Below, piece by piece: positions 1 through 14,000 of a stretch of DNA of 64,000 nt (positions are counted from its first letter, which is position 1; the number at the start of each line of letters is the position of its first letter). This DNA is from Episyrphus balteatus (lineage: Eukaryota; Arthropoda; Insecta; Diptera; Syrphidae), in assembly GCF_945859705.1 (NCBI RefSeq), contig NC_079137.1, positions 51,740,552 through 51,804,551 on the forward strand, given 5' to 3'. Made by a program: the position numbers and the translations under genes. The notes under the pieces were generated by a model. The model was not told where the DNA came from. It searched no databases and saw only the letters and a list, made by a program, of their open reading frames with translations.

Positions 1-2762
1 AAATTCAACTTTCAAAACTAACTCAAATGCAAGAATTGGAATAAAAGAAGGAACGTTTGTAAGTCAAAAGGAGTAGTTTGAAGTTCTAAGGAGAACAGGT
101 GCAATAGAAGAAGAATCGGACTATTGAAAATTAAACATTCGTGACTCGGTTTCGGAGTAATTCGCCTCCAAACATGTTTTTTTTTCTTAGATTTTGGACC
201 AAAGTGAATAGGCCTATTCTAAATGCAAAAAAATATAAATTTTATTTTTTTTCAGATTTTCGAAAAAAAAATCAAGGCTAACCCCTTGCCGAAAAAATTT
301 AATTTTAAAAAATTTCCTCCAAATTCATCGAGTGAGGCATCAAAAGAAAGGTATTTTTAAGTTATATTTATAGCTGAAAACCAAAAGTTTAATGATGGTC
401 TGTTTCCTGCAATATTTCCAATCAAACATTTTTGTACTACATTCCGAACCCAATATGTTTTGAGCATAGTCTCGGAATTGGTTTTGAATTTAACATATGA
501 GATTATAATCAACAGGCCTATGCATTTAGGTACGAAAATTACAAAATTTATTTTTTGCAAATTTTGGGACAAATTTTTAAATTTTTCGCCAAAAAAAAAT
601 GCATTTTAAAAACTTTAACTCAGTTGGATAAAAACTGATTACTTTCAACTACTTGTAATGGGTACCAAAGATTAAATGCGCAATAGATATTTCTAAGTGA
701 AAAGCTTTCATTTTTATTTGTTTGAAGTCTAATTGGGGACTTCTTAGTTAGTATTTAACCTGATGTTAAAAAAAAATGTTACACATACGCCACAGTGACC
801 CACTAAGTGAATCTACATAGATTAAAACCTTTGTCTAATTTGCCTTGGCTAAACTAGTTTTTAAATGCCACAATCTGAAAAATTATTCTTTGTAGAACAC
901 AAATGAACATCTGTAAAAGTTGTATGAAATAGACAACTTTTTAATATTTATGGGAAAGTAAAAGATATTAACAATATCGATTTTAAAACAGCTTTTAAGT
1001 TTTGTTTTTCTTCTTTTCAAATAGATTTTCTGCTTTAAAAGTATGTAGGTACTGTTTTTATATAATCATCTTGAGGTTGAGGTATAAAAATAAAAAAAAT
1101 GCTGTATTGAAACATTCTTAGCTAAAAAATGTTTTAAATTTTATTTTGTATTAAAAATTAGGAAATTTTTTTAATATGTATTAATAAAAATAAAAAATTA
1201 AAATTTTAGTCAAAATAAAAATTAAAGCCCTGAAGAAAAAAAAAATGCGTTCGAAAGTCGACAAAACTTAAAATAAGTTTCAATAATGACCTCAAACCCG
1301 CTTAGGACTTAAAATATTTTCTCATAAAAAAAAATTATTCAAATAAAAGTTATTGATTATTTGATTTATTAGAAATTTTAAGTTCAACTTCTGTTCGATA
1401 ATAAGTCCACTTAAAAATTTTTGAAAACCCGTTTTTTACCTCCTAAATATTTTTATTAAAATAGGCTTTTGATTTTCCTTTCTTCTAAAACCTATCAGAC
1501 CAAGGTACCTTAATCTAAAATGCTAAACCAATGCATTTTATATTCCTCTTCGACTTCTTGTATTATATGAATCTATTTTTAAAATTAAAACATCACCTCC
1601 TTTTCTGCTATAGCGCTCTAAATTTATATAAACATTTCCCCTTTTATGACCCTAATACCTTTCAATCGAGCTCAAGAGTGTCCTTAACTTGCACACATAA
1701 CTCTTTCACCCCGTTAATCGTAAATGTTTGTTATAGCTTCTTGTATACCTACCCTAAAAAATACACATAGACAAAATATCATAGAACAATATCTGTTAGT
1801 CCAAAATAGTGTGATGACAACCATCAACAAACACTAATACTCACTTCTCTACTACTTTACTACCACAACCACACACCATTCAATATTATTCTACAAACTG
1901 CTACGGCTTTCTACCACTTTAAGAAGAGAGAGAGAGTATTATCATCCTTGACACTATGACCATTCCGTTTAATTTTCATTATTCAATACGTTTTAAGTAA
2001 AACAAGAGAGACAAAATCTTGATCCTCATTAATTTTAATTATTGCCAACTGCTTTGTTCCTTCTGAACACGAGAAAAGACTTCCTTTTCTTCTCTTTTCA
2101 TCTTCTATTTTGGACTTTTCCAACTTTTCGTCGTCCTCGTTTGTTTCGTCGTTCGCTATTTTCGCTCTTTTATTCTTTTAGTATATTTCCGTGGCAGTGC
2201 GAAACCAACTGGCTTTTGTTACTTTCTGTTTCTTCTAAGGGACGTTGTATCCCGTTGTTAATTATTATTCCTCTTGAACAGCAGGATGAGCAAAAATCGT
2301 TTATTTTCATTCCTTTTATTTTGTGTTGTTGTTGCTGTTGTTGTTGTTGATGTTTTTTTGTTATACGTTCTCCATTTCATGGAATTATACGATTCAAGAA
2401 TTTAGGACAAGAGTTGTCAAATATAGGTACTCGTACTCGTAAATACCTATTTACTGTCTCTCTTATTCTATTGATATACAAGCAAAAATAAGTATGGGAA
2501 GGTTTGAAAATATTCAAACTGCCTGTTGTCGTCTGTTCTGATCCTCTGCATTTTACTTCTTTTGTCTGCCAAGAGTTGGGCTTTGTTTGTGCTTCATGAA
2601 ATGAACGTTAAAACGTTAAGGTTGTTGTCATTTTCAAGTATAAGCGCTTCTAAATTTAAAAGAAATGGTTTGTTTGGCTTAAAAATAAGAACAAGGCCGA
2701 AAATTAAGGATTTTATGCTTCCAGAAATCTTTTTGTTTATTTTAAACACAAACAAAAAATAA
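1..2762. other. AT-rich intergenic stretch
   Basis: No gene is supported here. The DNA is AT-rich with many A/T homopolymers. A short conserved block at about 779-806 (TGTTACACATACGCCACAGT on this strand) recurs at about 4752, 9792 and 24553 and marks a dispersed repeat. A GA run lies near 1926-1938 and a (TTG)n-type microsatellite at about 2321-2352. Open frames here, such as 2042-2350 and 2526-2762, are low-complexity and lack coding character. Confidence 0.6.
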
Positions 2763-3107
2763 CGCCAGGTATAACTTTACTGCTGGTATATTCAATCATA
2801 CTCGTAGTTAAATATACTAGAAACTAGTTAAATGTACCAGAAATAATGTTAAATATACCAGAATTAAAGTTTTTCTTGCATTATTTTCTCTCTGTTTATA
2901 CAGCTTGTTTTTTACTTTGGAATGATTTTCTAGACACAGGACAGTCTATCGTGACAATACCTGATTCCCTTAGGAATTTGAAAGTTAGCCGTGCAGTTTT
3001 GCATTAATATAGTAGTAATAACTTTATATCTGGTATATTTAACTTTATTTCTGGTATATTTAACTTTACTATGATTAAATATACTAGAAGTAAAGTTATC
3101 CTTTGGA
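2763..3107. mobile_element. Fold-back MITE-like repeat, family unknown
   Basis: The two ends are inverted copies of each other: the left reads CCAGGTATAACTTTACTGCT and the right, read on the other strand, CCAAAGGATAACTTTACTTC. Inside, the motif TTAAATATACCAGAA and its reverse complement GGTATATTTAAC recur several times, so the whole 345 bp can fold on itself. I could not identify a target-site duplication, so the exact ends and superfamily are open. No coding capacity is seen. Confidence 0.5.
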
Positions 3108-3475
3108 GTTACTTCTTCGTGTATTAAACTGAAATAATATCAGAATTCACTTTTAACAGCAAACCAATAAACACAATTCAATATTAGACATTTGTCCTGC
3201 CTTTAAATGTATCTTTTTTGTGTTAGCTTCAAAACCTTTAATAAATTTATATAGCAATTGTTTTTATGTTTAAATTAAAATATTTTATCTGTTGGTGGCA
3301 ATTATTAATCTTCTTGAAGGGAAAAAATGAGCGATTTGATAATTTGTTCATGAGTGTGTAAAAAATTATTAATTCCCCCAAAGATTGTAGATATATTTTT
3401 GGAATTATGAAAAGTTTCCTTTATACATAATTAATTTTTAAGTAGTAATTTTAAGAAACTCTTTGATAAAAATAA

Positions 3476-3948
3476 CACAGCCACACAAAAAATAAAAACG
3501 ACTATGATTTTCATACAGTTTTTGGGTCGCTGAACCCGAATCCGAAGTCCGTTTTGCCCCATCACGTCTGGTTTTTGAGATATCCTCAAAAAATGTCAGA
3601 TAAGAACTTTTTTTTTTGTTTTGACATTTTTTGAGGATATTTCAAAAACCTGACGTGATACGGCAAAATAAACTTCGGATTCGGTGTAAGCGACCCAAAA
3701 AACATAGGACTTTTATATTCACACCCCCAAAAAAGAACTTTTGTTTTTTTTGGTTTTGACATTTTTTTGAGGATATCTCGGAAATCTGACGTGATAGGGC
3801 AAAATTAACTTCGAATCTGGATTCAGCGATCCAAAAACTATATGATTAACATATTTGCACATCCAGATAAAAGAAAACAATATATTATATATATGAAAAT
3901 CATAGTCGCAACCCAGGTCAGAACTTTTTTATTTTTTGTGTGGCTGTG
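3476..3948. mobile_element. Harbinger-type MITE (TSD TAA)
   Basis: A 473-bp element with perfect TIRs of at least 22 bp beginning CACAGCCACACAAAAAATAA at both ends. It is flanked by direct TAA (3473-3475 and 3949-3951), the 3-bp TWA-type duplication expected of PIF/Harbinger elements. The interior holds two inverted, related blocks built around a GAATCCGAAGT motif and TTTTTGAGGATAT. A diverged form of these blocks also occurs in the element at 29223-29751. It has no open frame and is non-autonomous. Confidence 0.75.
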
Positions 3949-3951
3949 TAA

Positions 3952-6900
3952 TTATCAGAATCATAAACTTTTTATATTAAATTGTACCTTATTTCATATC
4001 CCCGGAAAGCTAAATTAAATTCCTCAATTATTATGTACGATGCGTTAAAAAAGATACAATTTTTTTAAGCCGACCATTTCGAAATACAAAAAAATTTACC
4101 TACTCATTTTTTGGCAAAAAATTATTTTAAAAATCAAATATAAAAAATCAAAAAATTTTTTCGAACGTACCAAAATCAATCTCACATAGAATTCCTGATA
4201 GTTTGAGATTTTTTGCAAGCTTTTAAAAATTCAAAACCCAAAAATGTATTTTTCGTAATTTAGCACCCAAAAAAAAAAAAAAAAAATCAGCACTGTCCCC
4301 TTAATTTTTTTCTTTATTATCTTTCCATTGGTTTAGCTTAAAATTCTGTTCAAAATTTTCCCCTCCTATTATAACCACTTTGTAGAAGGTCTAGCTACCT
4401 CTTGCATTAAAAAAAAAAACATTCATAACTGAGTTTGAAATGTTTTTAGAATTTTTTTTAACATTACAGCTATTTATCTATTGATTAAAAAACCTCAACT
4501 CTCTACGACCTACTGTTTAAAAAAAATATATATTTTTTTTATTGTCGGGGCCCTATTATTCCTATTTAATGATAGATTTTGGAGATTTTTTGTCACATGG
4601 GTATATTTTTTTTTTTGGGGGGATTTTGTACGACTCCCTTATAAGACGTTATCACGAAAAAAAAAAAACAATACACTCAAAATGCAAGGTAAATTTGATC
4701 TTGATTCAGTTTTTTGCATATGATGGAAATTTAAAACCTTACATTTCTTTGGGTCACTATGGTGTATGTGTAACTTTTTTTCTATAGGTACACTTTGTTT
4801 GAGTATTCTTTTTGGTCATATGAACGACCTTCCAATCGAAGAAGAAAAGTTACTTAGGAAGGAAAAACCACAATTTAAGGCTAATATCAATTTGATTTTC
4901 ATTTCAAGTACAGCAAGAAACTGGAATAGATAAAATAGTTTTCAAAATAAACAATCTATTTTTTCAACTTTAAGTGTATTTTTTTCCAGTCAAATAAATG
5001 AAAAGACTTGTACTGGTTACTTTATTTAAAGTGAAAATATGAGTATTCCCATGATAACTTTAAGATTATGCTGCTTCTTCATAAAATATAAATGTTGCTC
5101 ACATCTTCTAACTTATCTCGTTTTCAACTTTACTGCAATAAAGCACTCTCGTTTGCTTCAGTGCTTTATTAAAGTCTTTATGATATCGATTTTTCTTACA
5201 AAAACATCACGATTACAATCTCAACTCCATTTCTTGAACATAAAGCTTAAATTTAAATTTTCGTTTTGCTTTACTTTGACCCTAGTAAAAAACACCAACT
5301 CCTTCTCTCTTATTCTCTCCAAAAGATATAATTTTGTGTCATTTTTTTGGTCCTTTGGGTTCGTGTCAACATTAAGTTTACCTTTTGCTAGTTTGGACTT
5401 TCAAGTTTGAAGATACTCCAAGCGTTAGTCTAGTAGAATGTTGTTATTAGCCATTCACATACAAACAAAAAATAGAAATTCTAAAGATAGTCTGAAAGAG
5501 CACTCTGATGCTTCACGAGCTAAAAGAAGCGCTCATCTGCATAAGTATCTTAACTACTTGCATTTTGTTTTGTATGCTCTATAAAAATATATATCCCAGG
5601 AATAAAAAAAAAAACAACAAAAAAACAAAGAAAGCAAAGGAACAAGAAGTCGAAATGTTGACTCGTTAAAAAGGGCATACTTTTTCTACCACTTGGAGTG
5701 GTATAGCGTAGTGGCAAGGCGCGGATCTTCCAGTTTATATATACGTACCTATACCATACCTACAATGACGATGATGACGTTTCCTTAAATTTTTGTTCTG
5801 CTTTTTGTTACACTTTTGCAGAGTCATAATCGTTTGGTTGAGGACTAAAGTGCAGGGGAGAGACCAACTTCATTTTTTTTTTTTGTATACTTTCTTTCGT
5901 TATGTATTTTTTTTTTTTAATCATCAAAACAAATGCTTGAGCATTAAATTGTCCGATTACAATATTTTCCACCTTTTGAGTTGAATATAAGTAGAAAGAG
6001 CTTCATTTAGACCAAAATTATATAGAGAAAAAAAAAAACTCTTGACTTAATTTGAAAAGTACAACAACGGCGACGTCGAATTAAAATTAATTATTATGTC
6101 CGGTATTTTATTTAAAAGGAAGGAAAAATATGCATTTATGATTACGGAAAATTCTTTTAATTTCAGGTTTATTTTTTTTTGAAGTCCTTGTTCAGAACTT
6201 TTTTGTTTGAGTGGAAAAGTAAAGGGGTTTGATGTTACCAAGAGATGAAACAACTATGAGGTTTATCTTTTTCATTTTTTTTTTTTTATAAAAGAGACGA
6301 GAACTCAAGAAAAATATTTGATTTTTGTTTATAAATTAATTGTTAGACTTTATCAAAAATATCGTACCAATTTGTTTGTTCTTTGTTTAGTTGTATAACT
6401 TTGTTGAAGTTTATTAAAAAAAAAAAAGGAAAATTCCTGTTTTCGTGACCATTTCTTTAATAAATAAGTTATCTTCGTCCTTGGCTCTACTTCTAAGTTT
6501 GAAAATTTTAATTTTTCGTTGACGTTTCGCGTGTGACATATAAACTTTTTTAAGACTATTAAACTAAAAAATTCTTATATTATTTAAAATAATACTTATC
6601 TTTGGCGTTCTCAGTTAATATGATATCGTATGTTATTTGTTTTGTTCAAAGATTTTAACAAATTTGGTAAAAATGCCTTGAAAAAGACGTTCTTAATCAA
6701 AGAAATTTGAATATATAAAAAATTTTTTTATTATTTGATAAGAAACTCAAAAATTTAAATTAAGTTTAAGAAATTAAGCAGTATTTAGCTGTAGTCAGTT
6801 TCTTAAGGGAAACTTTTAAGTTGAATTTTATAATCATCTTAATTCCTTAGAGTTATATTTGATAATACATTTTTGAATTTCTTATCAAATAATAAAATAT

Positions 6901-8101
6901 TGAAAACCACAAAAAACACTGAGATATAAAATTGTATACCAATTGTTTACTTGCCAAATTTTCAAACAAATTTAAAAATTGGTAATTAAAACTAAAACTA
7001 CCAAGAAAACAGTCAAGATTTAACTGATACAAACTTAAAACCAAAACTTAGAACTCGGTACACTTTTATATCTCAGTATATGTATAGTAGGATATTTTCA
7101 TTGTATACATTTATGTGTATATAAAATCTTTCAACACAAAAAAGATATACCTACATAAAAACCAGTTTGAAAAAGTCAAACAATTTCGGACAAAAAAAGG
7201 AGTTTGTCCGCTTATCATTGAAAAATCATTTGAGAAATCAATCTGACCCTTCAAAAATGCCCCTATAACAGATGTTTTTCAAAAATTCACATTTCCAAAA
7301 CTGGAACCTTTGTTAAATCTATATCAGAACCCTATTTTTTTTTCTTTCAATATGTTTCGATTGGTATAAAACTTAAATCCCTGTACAAAATATCCCCTAC
7401 CCAAAGTAATCACTTTGTCGAAATTCAATGGCTCGTATGCATAAGAAATAGTAATTACTAGCAATATGAAATTAATAAGTATAAACTAGGTTTGATATGC
7501 ACAAAATGTGGATAAAAAAGTTCATACTCTACAATTTTTCAAGTAAAAGCATTTACTATTTTTTATACATATGACCCAATATCTTGCATTGAAAAAAAAA
7601 ACATTAAATTCATAGCATAGTAAGTATATAATTTTTGGTTTAATTTTTTCAAAATTTCTCTAAATTTTTTACAAATTCTTCATTTTACCCCTATTTAACC
7701 TATTTAATTTTTGAACTTTTAAAAGTTTTTTTTCGAGTTTTCATGATAAGGATAACCTTTTAAATCTATAGTATATTTTTGAATATATAAAATTTCAAGC
7801 CAAGCTGAATATTGATTGATAATTATATGAATGAATCAGTTAACATTGGGCGCATTCACAAATCTAGTGACAATGTAGACAACTAAATAAAACTAAAAAA
7901 TGAGTAAAAATTTCCCCTCTGACGCACGTAGTTTAAAAATTTTGGCTTCAAAGTTAGTTGACATTTCTAAGTCAGCAGTTTGATGGAAACAATTGTATTT
8001 TATTATTAATTTGTTGGTGAAACTGATGAAAAAAGCATTCAAAATGAAATTAAATGTACAAACTATGAATCACTAATATTAAATCTTCCAATTTCATTAT
8101 A
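3952..8101. other. Intergenic, with two copies of a dispersed repeat
   Basis: No gene is supported. Two stretches, about 4290-4790 and about 7240-7720, look like diverged copies of one dispersed family. Both carry a conserved order of a TTCCATTGGT- or GATTGGTATAAA-like block, a CACTTTGT block and a TCTTGCATT block followed by poly-A. A third copy lies at about 21230-21420. The 4290 copy ends in GGGTCACTATGGTGTATGTG. The short open frames between 4481 and 6253 are AT-rich chance frames. Confidence 0.5.
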
Positions 8102-9178
8102 CAGGGTGTCCCAAAAGTAATGGATCAAACGAAATATGCTGATAGGACAACTTTAGGGCTGTAAGAATTTGGTAACTTGTTCATCCCAAATCCTTACGGT
8201 TTTCGATTTAATGCAGTTTTTGTGAAATTTCGAAAAATCCCGACTTTGCAACAGTATTTTGCTTCCTCCGCTCATAATTGATTTTTGTTTTTTACAATTC
8301 TTTCACTAAAACATTGCCTAATAATACGAAATAATTAATTAATCAAAATATTTTTCATTTCATACGCCATTTTGCTGCAAATTAATTAACAGTTCCATGT
8401 TTTATAAAAACTCAATTTCTTTCTTTTATTTCATAGCAACACCCTGAAAAAAATTTGTATGGTGTGGCACTGGTTCATTATTTTGAAAACTTGCCGTGTT
8501 ATTGCACTTTTCAAAAATGTATAAAAGTTTCCAAAGTTGTAGTTAGAACTGAAGATATTACAATTTAAAAGCAACAAAACAGGGCTTTTCAGAGAAAAAT
8601 AACAAAGAAAAATAAACACATTTTCTCAACTGTTGCTTGTTTATTTCCTTTTGAACAAATGTCTCGATTTTTGTTTGTTATTTTGCTCTGAAAACGTCTG
8701 TTTTTTTGCATTCAAATTGTAATATCTTTTGTTCTAATTTCAACTTTGGAAACTTTTATACATTTTTGAAAAGTGCAATAACATGGCAAGTTTTCAAAAT
8801 AATGAACCAGTGCCACACCATACAAATTTTTTTCAGGGTGTTGCTATGAAATAAAAGAAAGAAATTGAGTTTTTATAAAACATGGAACTGTTAATTAATT
8901 TGCAGCAAAATGGCGTATGAAATGAAAAATATTTTGATTAATTAATTATTTCGTATTATTAGGCAATGTTTTAGTGAAAGAATTGTAAAAAACAAAAATC
9001 AATTATGAGCGGAGGAAGCAAAATACTGTTGCAAAGTCGGGATTTTTCGAAATTTCACAAAAACTGCATTAAATCGAAAACCGTAAGGATTTGGGATGAA
9101 CAAGTTACCAAATTCTTACAGCCCTAAAGTTGTCCTATCAGCATATTTCGTTTGATCCATTACTTTTGGGACACCCTG
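8102..9178. mobile_element. Fold-back Tc1/mariner-type element
   Basis: A 1077-bp near-perfect palindrome. It starts CAGGGTGTCCCAAAAGTAAT at 8102, ends with the reverse complement at 9178, and is flanked by TA on both sides (8100-8101 and 9179-9180), as in Tc1/mariner insertions. The arms (about 8102-8620 and 8662-9178) match with only scattered differences around a short loop near 8640. No transposase is present, so it is non-autonomous. A transcript across it would form an approximately 0.5-kb hairpin. Confidence 0.82.
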
Positions 9179-9180
9179 TA

Positions 9181-10247
9181 TTTAATTTAAAAAACAAGCA
9201 AAAAAAAAGCTATTTAAAGCACTTAAAACACAAATTCTTTTTACTTTTTTTTTCATCTGTCAAATATGACAGTTTACATTTGACTAACTTTGTAGTGCAA
9301 ATTCGCATTCCAAAAAGCTATTTGAAATTCGACTACATAGTAACTAGATTCGTGAATGCACCAATTTGTTACAATCTATGGCACACGGCTAACGGGAAAT
9401 GGAACGTGAGGTTGAGTCATGCTTTTTAGCTGCTGGAGTTTATCATTTAGAGGTCTCACATCTGAGACGGACCAAGTCAAAAAAAGAAAAAAATTGAAAT
9501 CTACTGCCAAGATCTATGCAAGGTCTGACTTTACTTACATTAGTTTAATCCAAAAGTATTTCGATTCAAATTATCATTTGTTCAAAAAAAAAAAAAGATT
9601 CACCATAAGATAAAATGGTATTTAATTTAACTCGTTATATCTCCGGACTCACTACTTTTTGTGACTTGGTTCACTTTATTTCTTAGCCCTAAATTTATAA
9701 CATGTTATCACGTCAAAATCAATTAATTTGATTACAGTTGATCAGCAACAGAAATTCTATTTAACTGTGCAATTTCATTGTTCAAAAATAAAATGTTACT
9801 CATACACCATAGTGACCACACTTAAAATAAACTGTGTTTTTCTAAAGCATCTGATCTTTAAAAAATGAATTTATTTATAAGTTTATAAGCTTGTTTCTAT
9901 AATGTTTGTATAATTTTTTTTAAATTATTTCGTTGTTCTCAACAAATCATTAACATTCATCGGTTTTAAGTTATATCCTGGAGGCCACTTTTTCAGCTTT
10001 CCAATCCACTGTGCATTGTGCATTGCAATTTTATTTTCATCCCAACTATTCATTTTGTTTAACCTCACAAAACTTTAATTCAATTGCTCGGATAAAATGT
10101 TAATAATTTTTTCAATTTAACGGTGTGGTGCTTTCAATTAAATAATTTCCCTCTACAAAAAAAATTCAGTCTCTTAATGAGCTGCTAATTAATTATCTAT
10201 ACTCGTTTATGATTGTGTTTAAATCTTAAAAGCCTTCAATATATCTC
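9181..10247. other. Intergenic stretch
   Basis: No gene is supported. The dispersed block TGTTACTCATACACCATAGT occurs at about 9793. The open frame reaching 9429 begins inside the preceding transposon arm and lacks coding character. Confidence 0.5.
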
Positions 10248-10249
10248 TA

Positions 10250-11067
10250 GGGTAACTTCGGGCATTATGGCGCACCGGGCATTATGGCGCACCTCTCAAC
10301 TACCATACTTCCAATACTCGCATTTAAATAAAACCAATGCAGAAACTTTGGCCTTCGTCGAACACTAGCCTTGTGACGACCACAGGTCAGTGCTATTATT
10401 TTTGTGCCAAACAAAAAAGAAAATAAAAAAATATACCGGTTCTGGGTTCCAATATAATATCGCTTTGTTTTTGTTTGTGTGTATCTCGGTAAGTATACAG
10501 TGCACGTGTTTGTTGTAAAGAGTGAAACGCAGAGTACAGTTTTGGTTTAGTTATATCACTTGTTATATTTTAACTGAAGTAAGAATTGTATTTAGTTTTT
10601 GGAGTTTTGTGAATATGTGTATATTTTGCAATATGGCGCAGATGTAATAAGGGCATTATGGAGCTATATTATACCCGACTGCGCCATAATGCCCTTACGT
10701 AAAACTAATTTCAAAAGTAACTCTGCATTTTTTTAAATTTGAAAATAACCTCAATTTAACGTTAATTTTATGAAACTTATTTACAATTATATTTCAGAAA
10801 TGCTGAATATACGTAAAAAAAGTAAAGGGTTCCGAAGTAAATGGGGTTCGCCATATTGCCCATACATAGGGCAATATGGTTTTTTTTGGACTATTTTTAA
10901 TTTAATTTATTTTTTGTTAAAAAGCTTGAATTTTTATTCTTTAATAATTTATTTATGTTACGTTTTTATGAAATTTAATTAAAAAAAATGATTGAAGTAA
11001 AAATTGTAGTCCGTAGTAAAGTTATTTGAGTTTGTGCTTAGGTATGCCATAATGCCCTAATTTACCC
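10250..11067. mobile_element. TA-flanked DNA transposon with GGGCATTATGG ends
   Basis: The left end GGGTAACTTCGGGCATTATG and the right end, read on the other strand (GGGTAAATTAGGGCATTATG), are inverted repeats. TA lies on both sides (10248-10249 and 11068-11069). The 17-bp unit GGGCATTATGGCGCACC is repeated head-to-tail at about 10260-10293. Inverted versions of GGGCATTATGG/GGGCAATATGG recur at about 10649-10695 and 10850-10880, so the element has several internal hairpins. TA insertion suggests a Tc1/mariner-like superfamily. No transposase frame is seen; the longest open frame (10770-10982) is short and unconvincing. Confidence 0.68.
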
Positions 11068-11069
11068 TA

Positions 11070-14000
11070 CCCAAAAACACATATGATATGAAATGAATTT
11101 TTATGTTGATGATTTCCTGTAAAATATAAGTAAAGCCCGCGATACCCTAATTGATATTATGCGGTACTCATATTACACATATCCTGATAAGACTCATGTT
11201 AACATCAAAATTTATCTATAGAAAAAAAAAGAAAAAAAAAAGTAAATTAAATTAGATGATTAATGTGCGTTGTTCACAAAGCTTAATTTATCCAATTTCT
11301 TTGCTTCTATAGTCCTTCTCTATACGTGCCTAAGCAAGCATTTTAAAGTAACATACAATTTAGCAAAAAATATACATATATAAAAAATATTAGACTTTAT
11401 GTCATGAATTACACGTCACACATATCGCATGGTAGAAAAATTCTAAAAGCGTCGGCGCCAAATGTGCTAGCCCGCGTTTTGTATAGAAAATATAGGATCC
11501 CCCATTCTTTTCGGTTCGCCTTTTAAGAAGAACAGCGTAAAATTTCTTCCATTCGGTTTGGCATCCGCTTAGGCGAATTCCATTATGGAAAACAATTTTT
11601 TAACTAAAGTGGTTGATAAGTTATGGTTATACATAAATTGAGGATTCGCCTTCGGCAAATGTTGTATCTTTTTGCCTCATTTTCTCAGTACTCTCCTCCA
11701 GTTATAAAACAACGAAGACGAACAGCAAAACGACAGAAAAGACAATTGTTAAGGCTTTTCGTTATATGGCCATATATTTTGAAAGGCTATAGGAACGGGT
11801 CTTGTCTTGTATGTGTGGGACCAATATACCTTAGACCTGGCTTCTTCTTCATTTCCATTTTAGTCCTTTCCTTCGATATATTTACTTTGCCTCTCACGTT
11901 ATTAGCTTCAAAATGAGACCAAACTGGAATATCAACACACCTCAGGTTGTTCCCTTTATGCACAATTCCTTCCGTTTTCTGACATACGTACTAGGATATC
12001 GGTGTCTATCGCATCCGGCGACCCGTTTATTTTGAAAAATGTCCTTATGCAAAATTGATGTCGCCGTTGTCGTTGTCGTTGTGGCAATGGCATCAGGCAA
12101 ACCGATATTGGCATCGTTTTGTGGTATGGGTATTATCTCTGTATATTGGTTGGTGTCTGACACACTGAGTGAACAACTTTGACAACCACAACGGAGACAG
12201 AGACACTGTGAAAGACACAAATCGAGACGTAGACGTAGCAGGAGTAAGTATTTGCTTTTATAAAGAGTGACGTGCTTTTGTGGGTGGTTGGGGCTGAAAC
12301 GTCGGCCTGACGACAATGAGGCAAACGGATGTTTATAAGGAGGTATCTTAGCTAAAATTACTCTCATTTATTTTCATATCGTTGATGGGTGGAACACACC
12401 GTTTTGCGTCTTGAAGAGGACCCTTTATGATGATTTATCGGCAGTTTTTTTTTTTTGTGGTTCTTCTTCTTTTGTTGTATATAAGATATTAAAAGGTAAA
12501 AACTGAGAAAAATATCACCCAGAAGATACAATGAAGTTATTCTTCTTCATTGGTTTGGCATAAAGTCTATAAACGATCTGATAACGAAAAAAAAAAAAAA
12601 ACTTTACCTTAAATAACACACAGAGTTCATGATATATAACTTCATTAATTATTATTATTATTTGGAATATTCTACTTGCTTTTTTAACTTACCGATGACT
12701 TTTTGAAGATGCTTCAAAATGAAAAATTTCATTGTTAAAAATGAAGATGAAAGTTATAATAATGTGATGATGAATTTCCTTTTGATGTAAGTCCGTAAGG
12801 AAATGGGTTTTATTTGCCACAACTTTTCTAAAAGAAATTATTTTTAAGTTTAAAAATAAGATGGATTACCAGGGATAGTAAGTAGTTTCTGATAGAAGTG
12901 TTTTTTTAGTTTCGAAAATAAAAATTAAATTAAAAATTTAAGAAAACAAAAAAAAAAAAAAGACAAAACTCAAAACACAGTTTTTCAAAATAACAAAATT
13001 TTACTGATTATATTCACCTAAATGGAAACACGGTAAACAGTTATTTTTTTTTTTTTTTTTTTCTTAAAAATATATGTATAAATTTCACGACTAGGTCGAA
13101 CGAACTTGGTCTTAGAATTCAAGTTGTTAAAATTTTTAAAACTAATTTTTTTTTTCTAAACTATAAAATTCGTTCTTCAAATTAAAAAAAAAAAATAAGT
13201 TTAATTGAGCTCCAAGAAAAGTATAAAGTTAATTTTTTTTTAAGGATTTTTTTTTTCAAAATTGTAAGAGCCGTTTTTTTTTAAAGTAATTTTTATAAAC
13301 AATTTTTTTAATAAAAATCTTTATAATAAGGCAGCAATTACTTATCAAAACCTTAAATCAAAATTCAAAAAAAAAAAAATCAATGCTTTGTTTTAAAAAA
13401 ATTTGGTCTTCAAAAAAAAAAAAAAAAACAATTTTTTTTTTAAATCTAAAAAGGAATTTTTTTAAAAATTTTGTTTTTGATTTTTAAACTACATAAATGA
13501 TAAAAATAAAACTCATCTGAAACTAGTATATGGCCGGTACCGATATTTTTCAGAAAAAATAATTCCAAACCTCTATATAGAGACTCCAAACACAAAAAAA
13601 AAAAATAAATTGCACGACTGGGGTCGCACGTACTTGCTCTTATGCTTAAAGTTACTATAATGTTAAAGCTTTTTATTCAAGAAATTAAAAATTTGATATT
13701 TTGAAGAAATTTCATAAGTAGTATAAAAAAATTAAATCTGTTTTTATAATAAATTAAACTCCGTTTTAAATTATCTTAAAAAAAAAAACAAATATGCCAT
13801 TTTATTTCTTGTATAAAAAGGTATTTTTAGAAAAAATTTTTCGAAAATTGTAGGAGCCGTTTTTTTAAAAAATAGTTTTTTATATATAAAAATTTTTTTA
13901 ACATTTTTCAAAAAAAAAGTTGGGATGCCATTTTGAAGAAATAATTAATTTACACATTAAAACTAAATTTCAAAATTTTTCATTAGTCCGTTTTCAAAAA

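Noticed and set aside
779..806. CACAGTG at a dispersed repeat end as another RSS-like site
   Set aside because: Other copies of the same block read CATAGTG, no paired end or 5-bp TSD was found, and no nonamer follows at 12 or 23 bp.
5697..5740. tRNA or tRNA-derived SINE (TAGCGTAGTGGCAAGG resembles box A)
   Set aside because: No box B at the right distance and no cloverleaf could be drawn.
11942..12367. 141-codon minus-strand frame
   Set aside because: Composed of Leu/Arg, Cys and Thr runs partly from a (GTC/GTT)n tract; no recognisable family.
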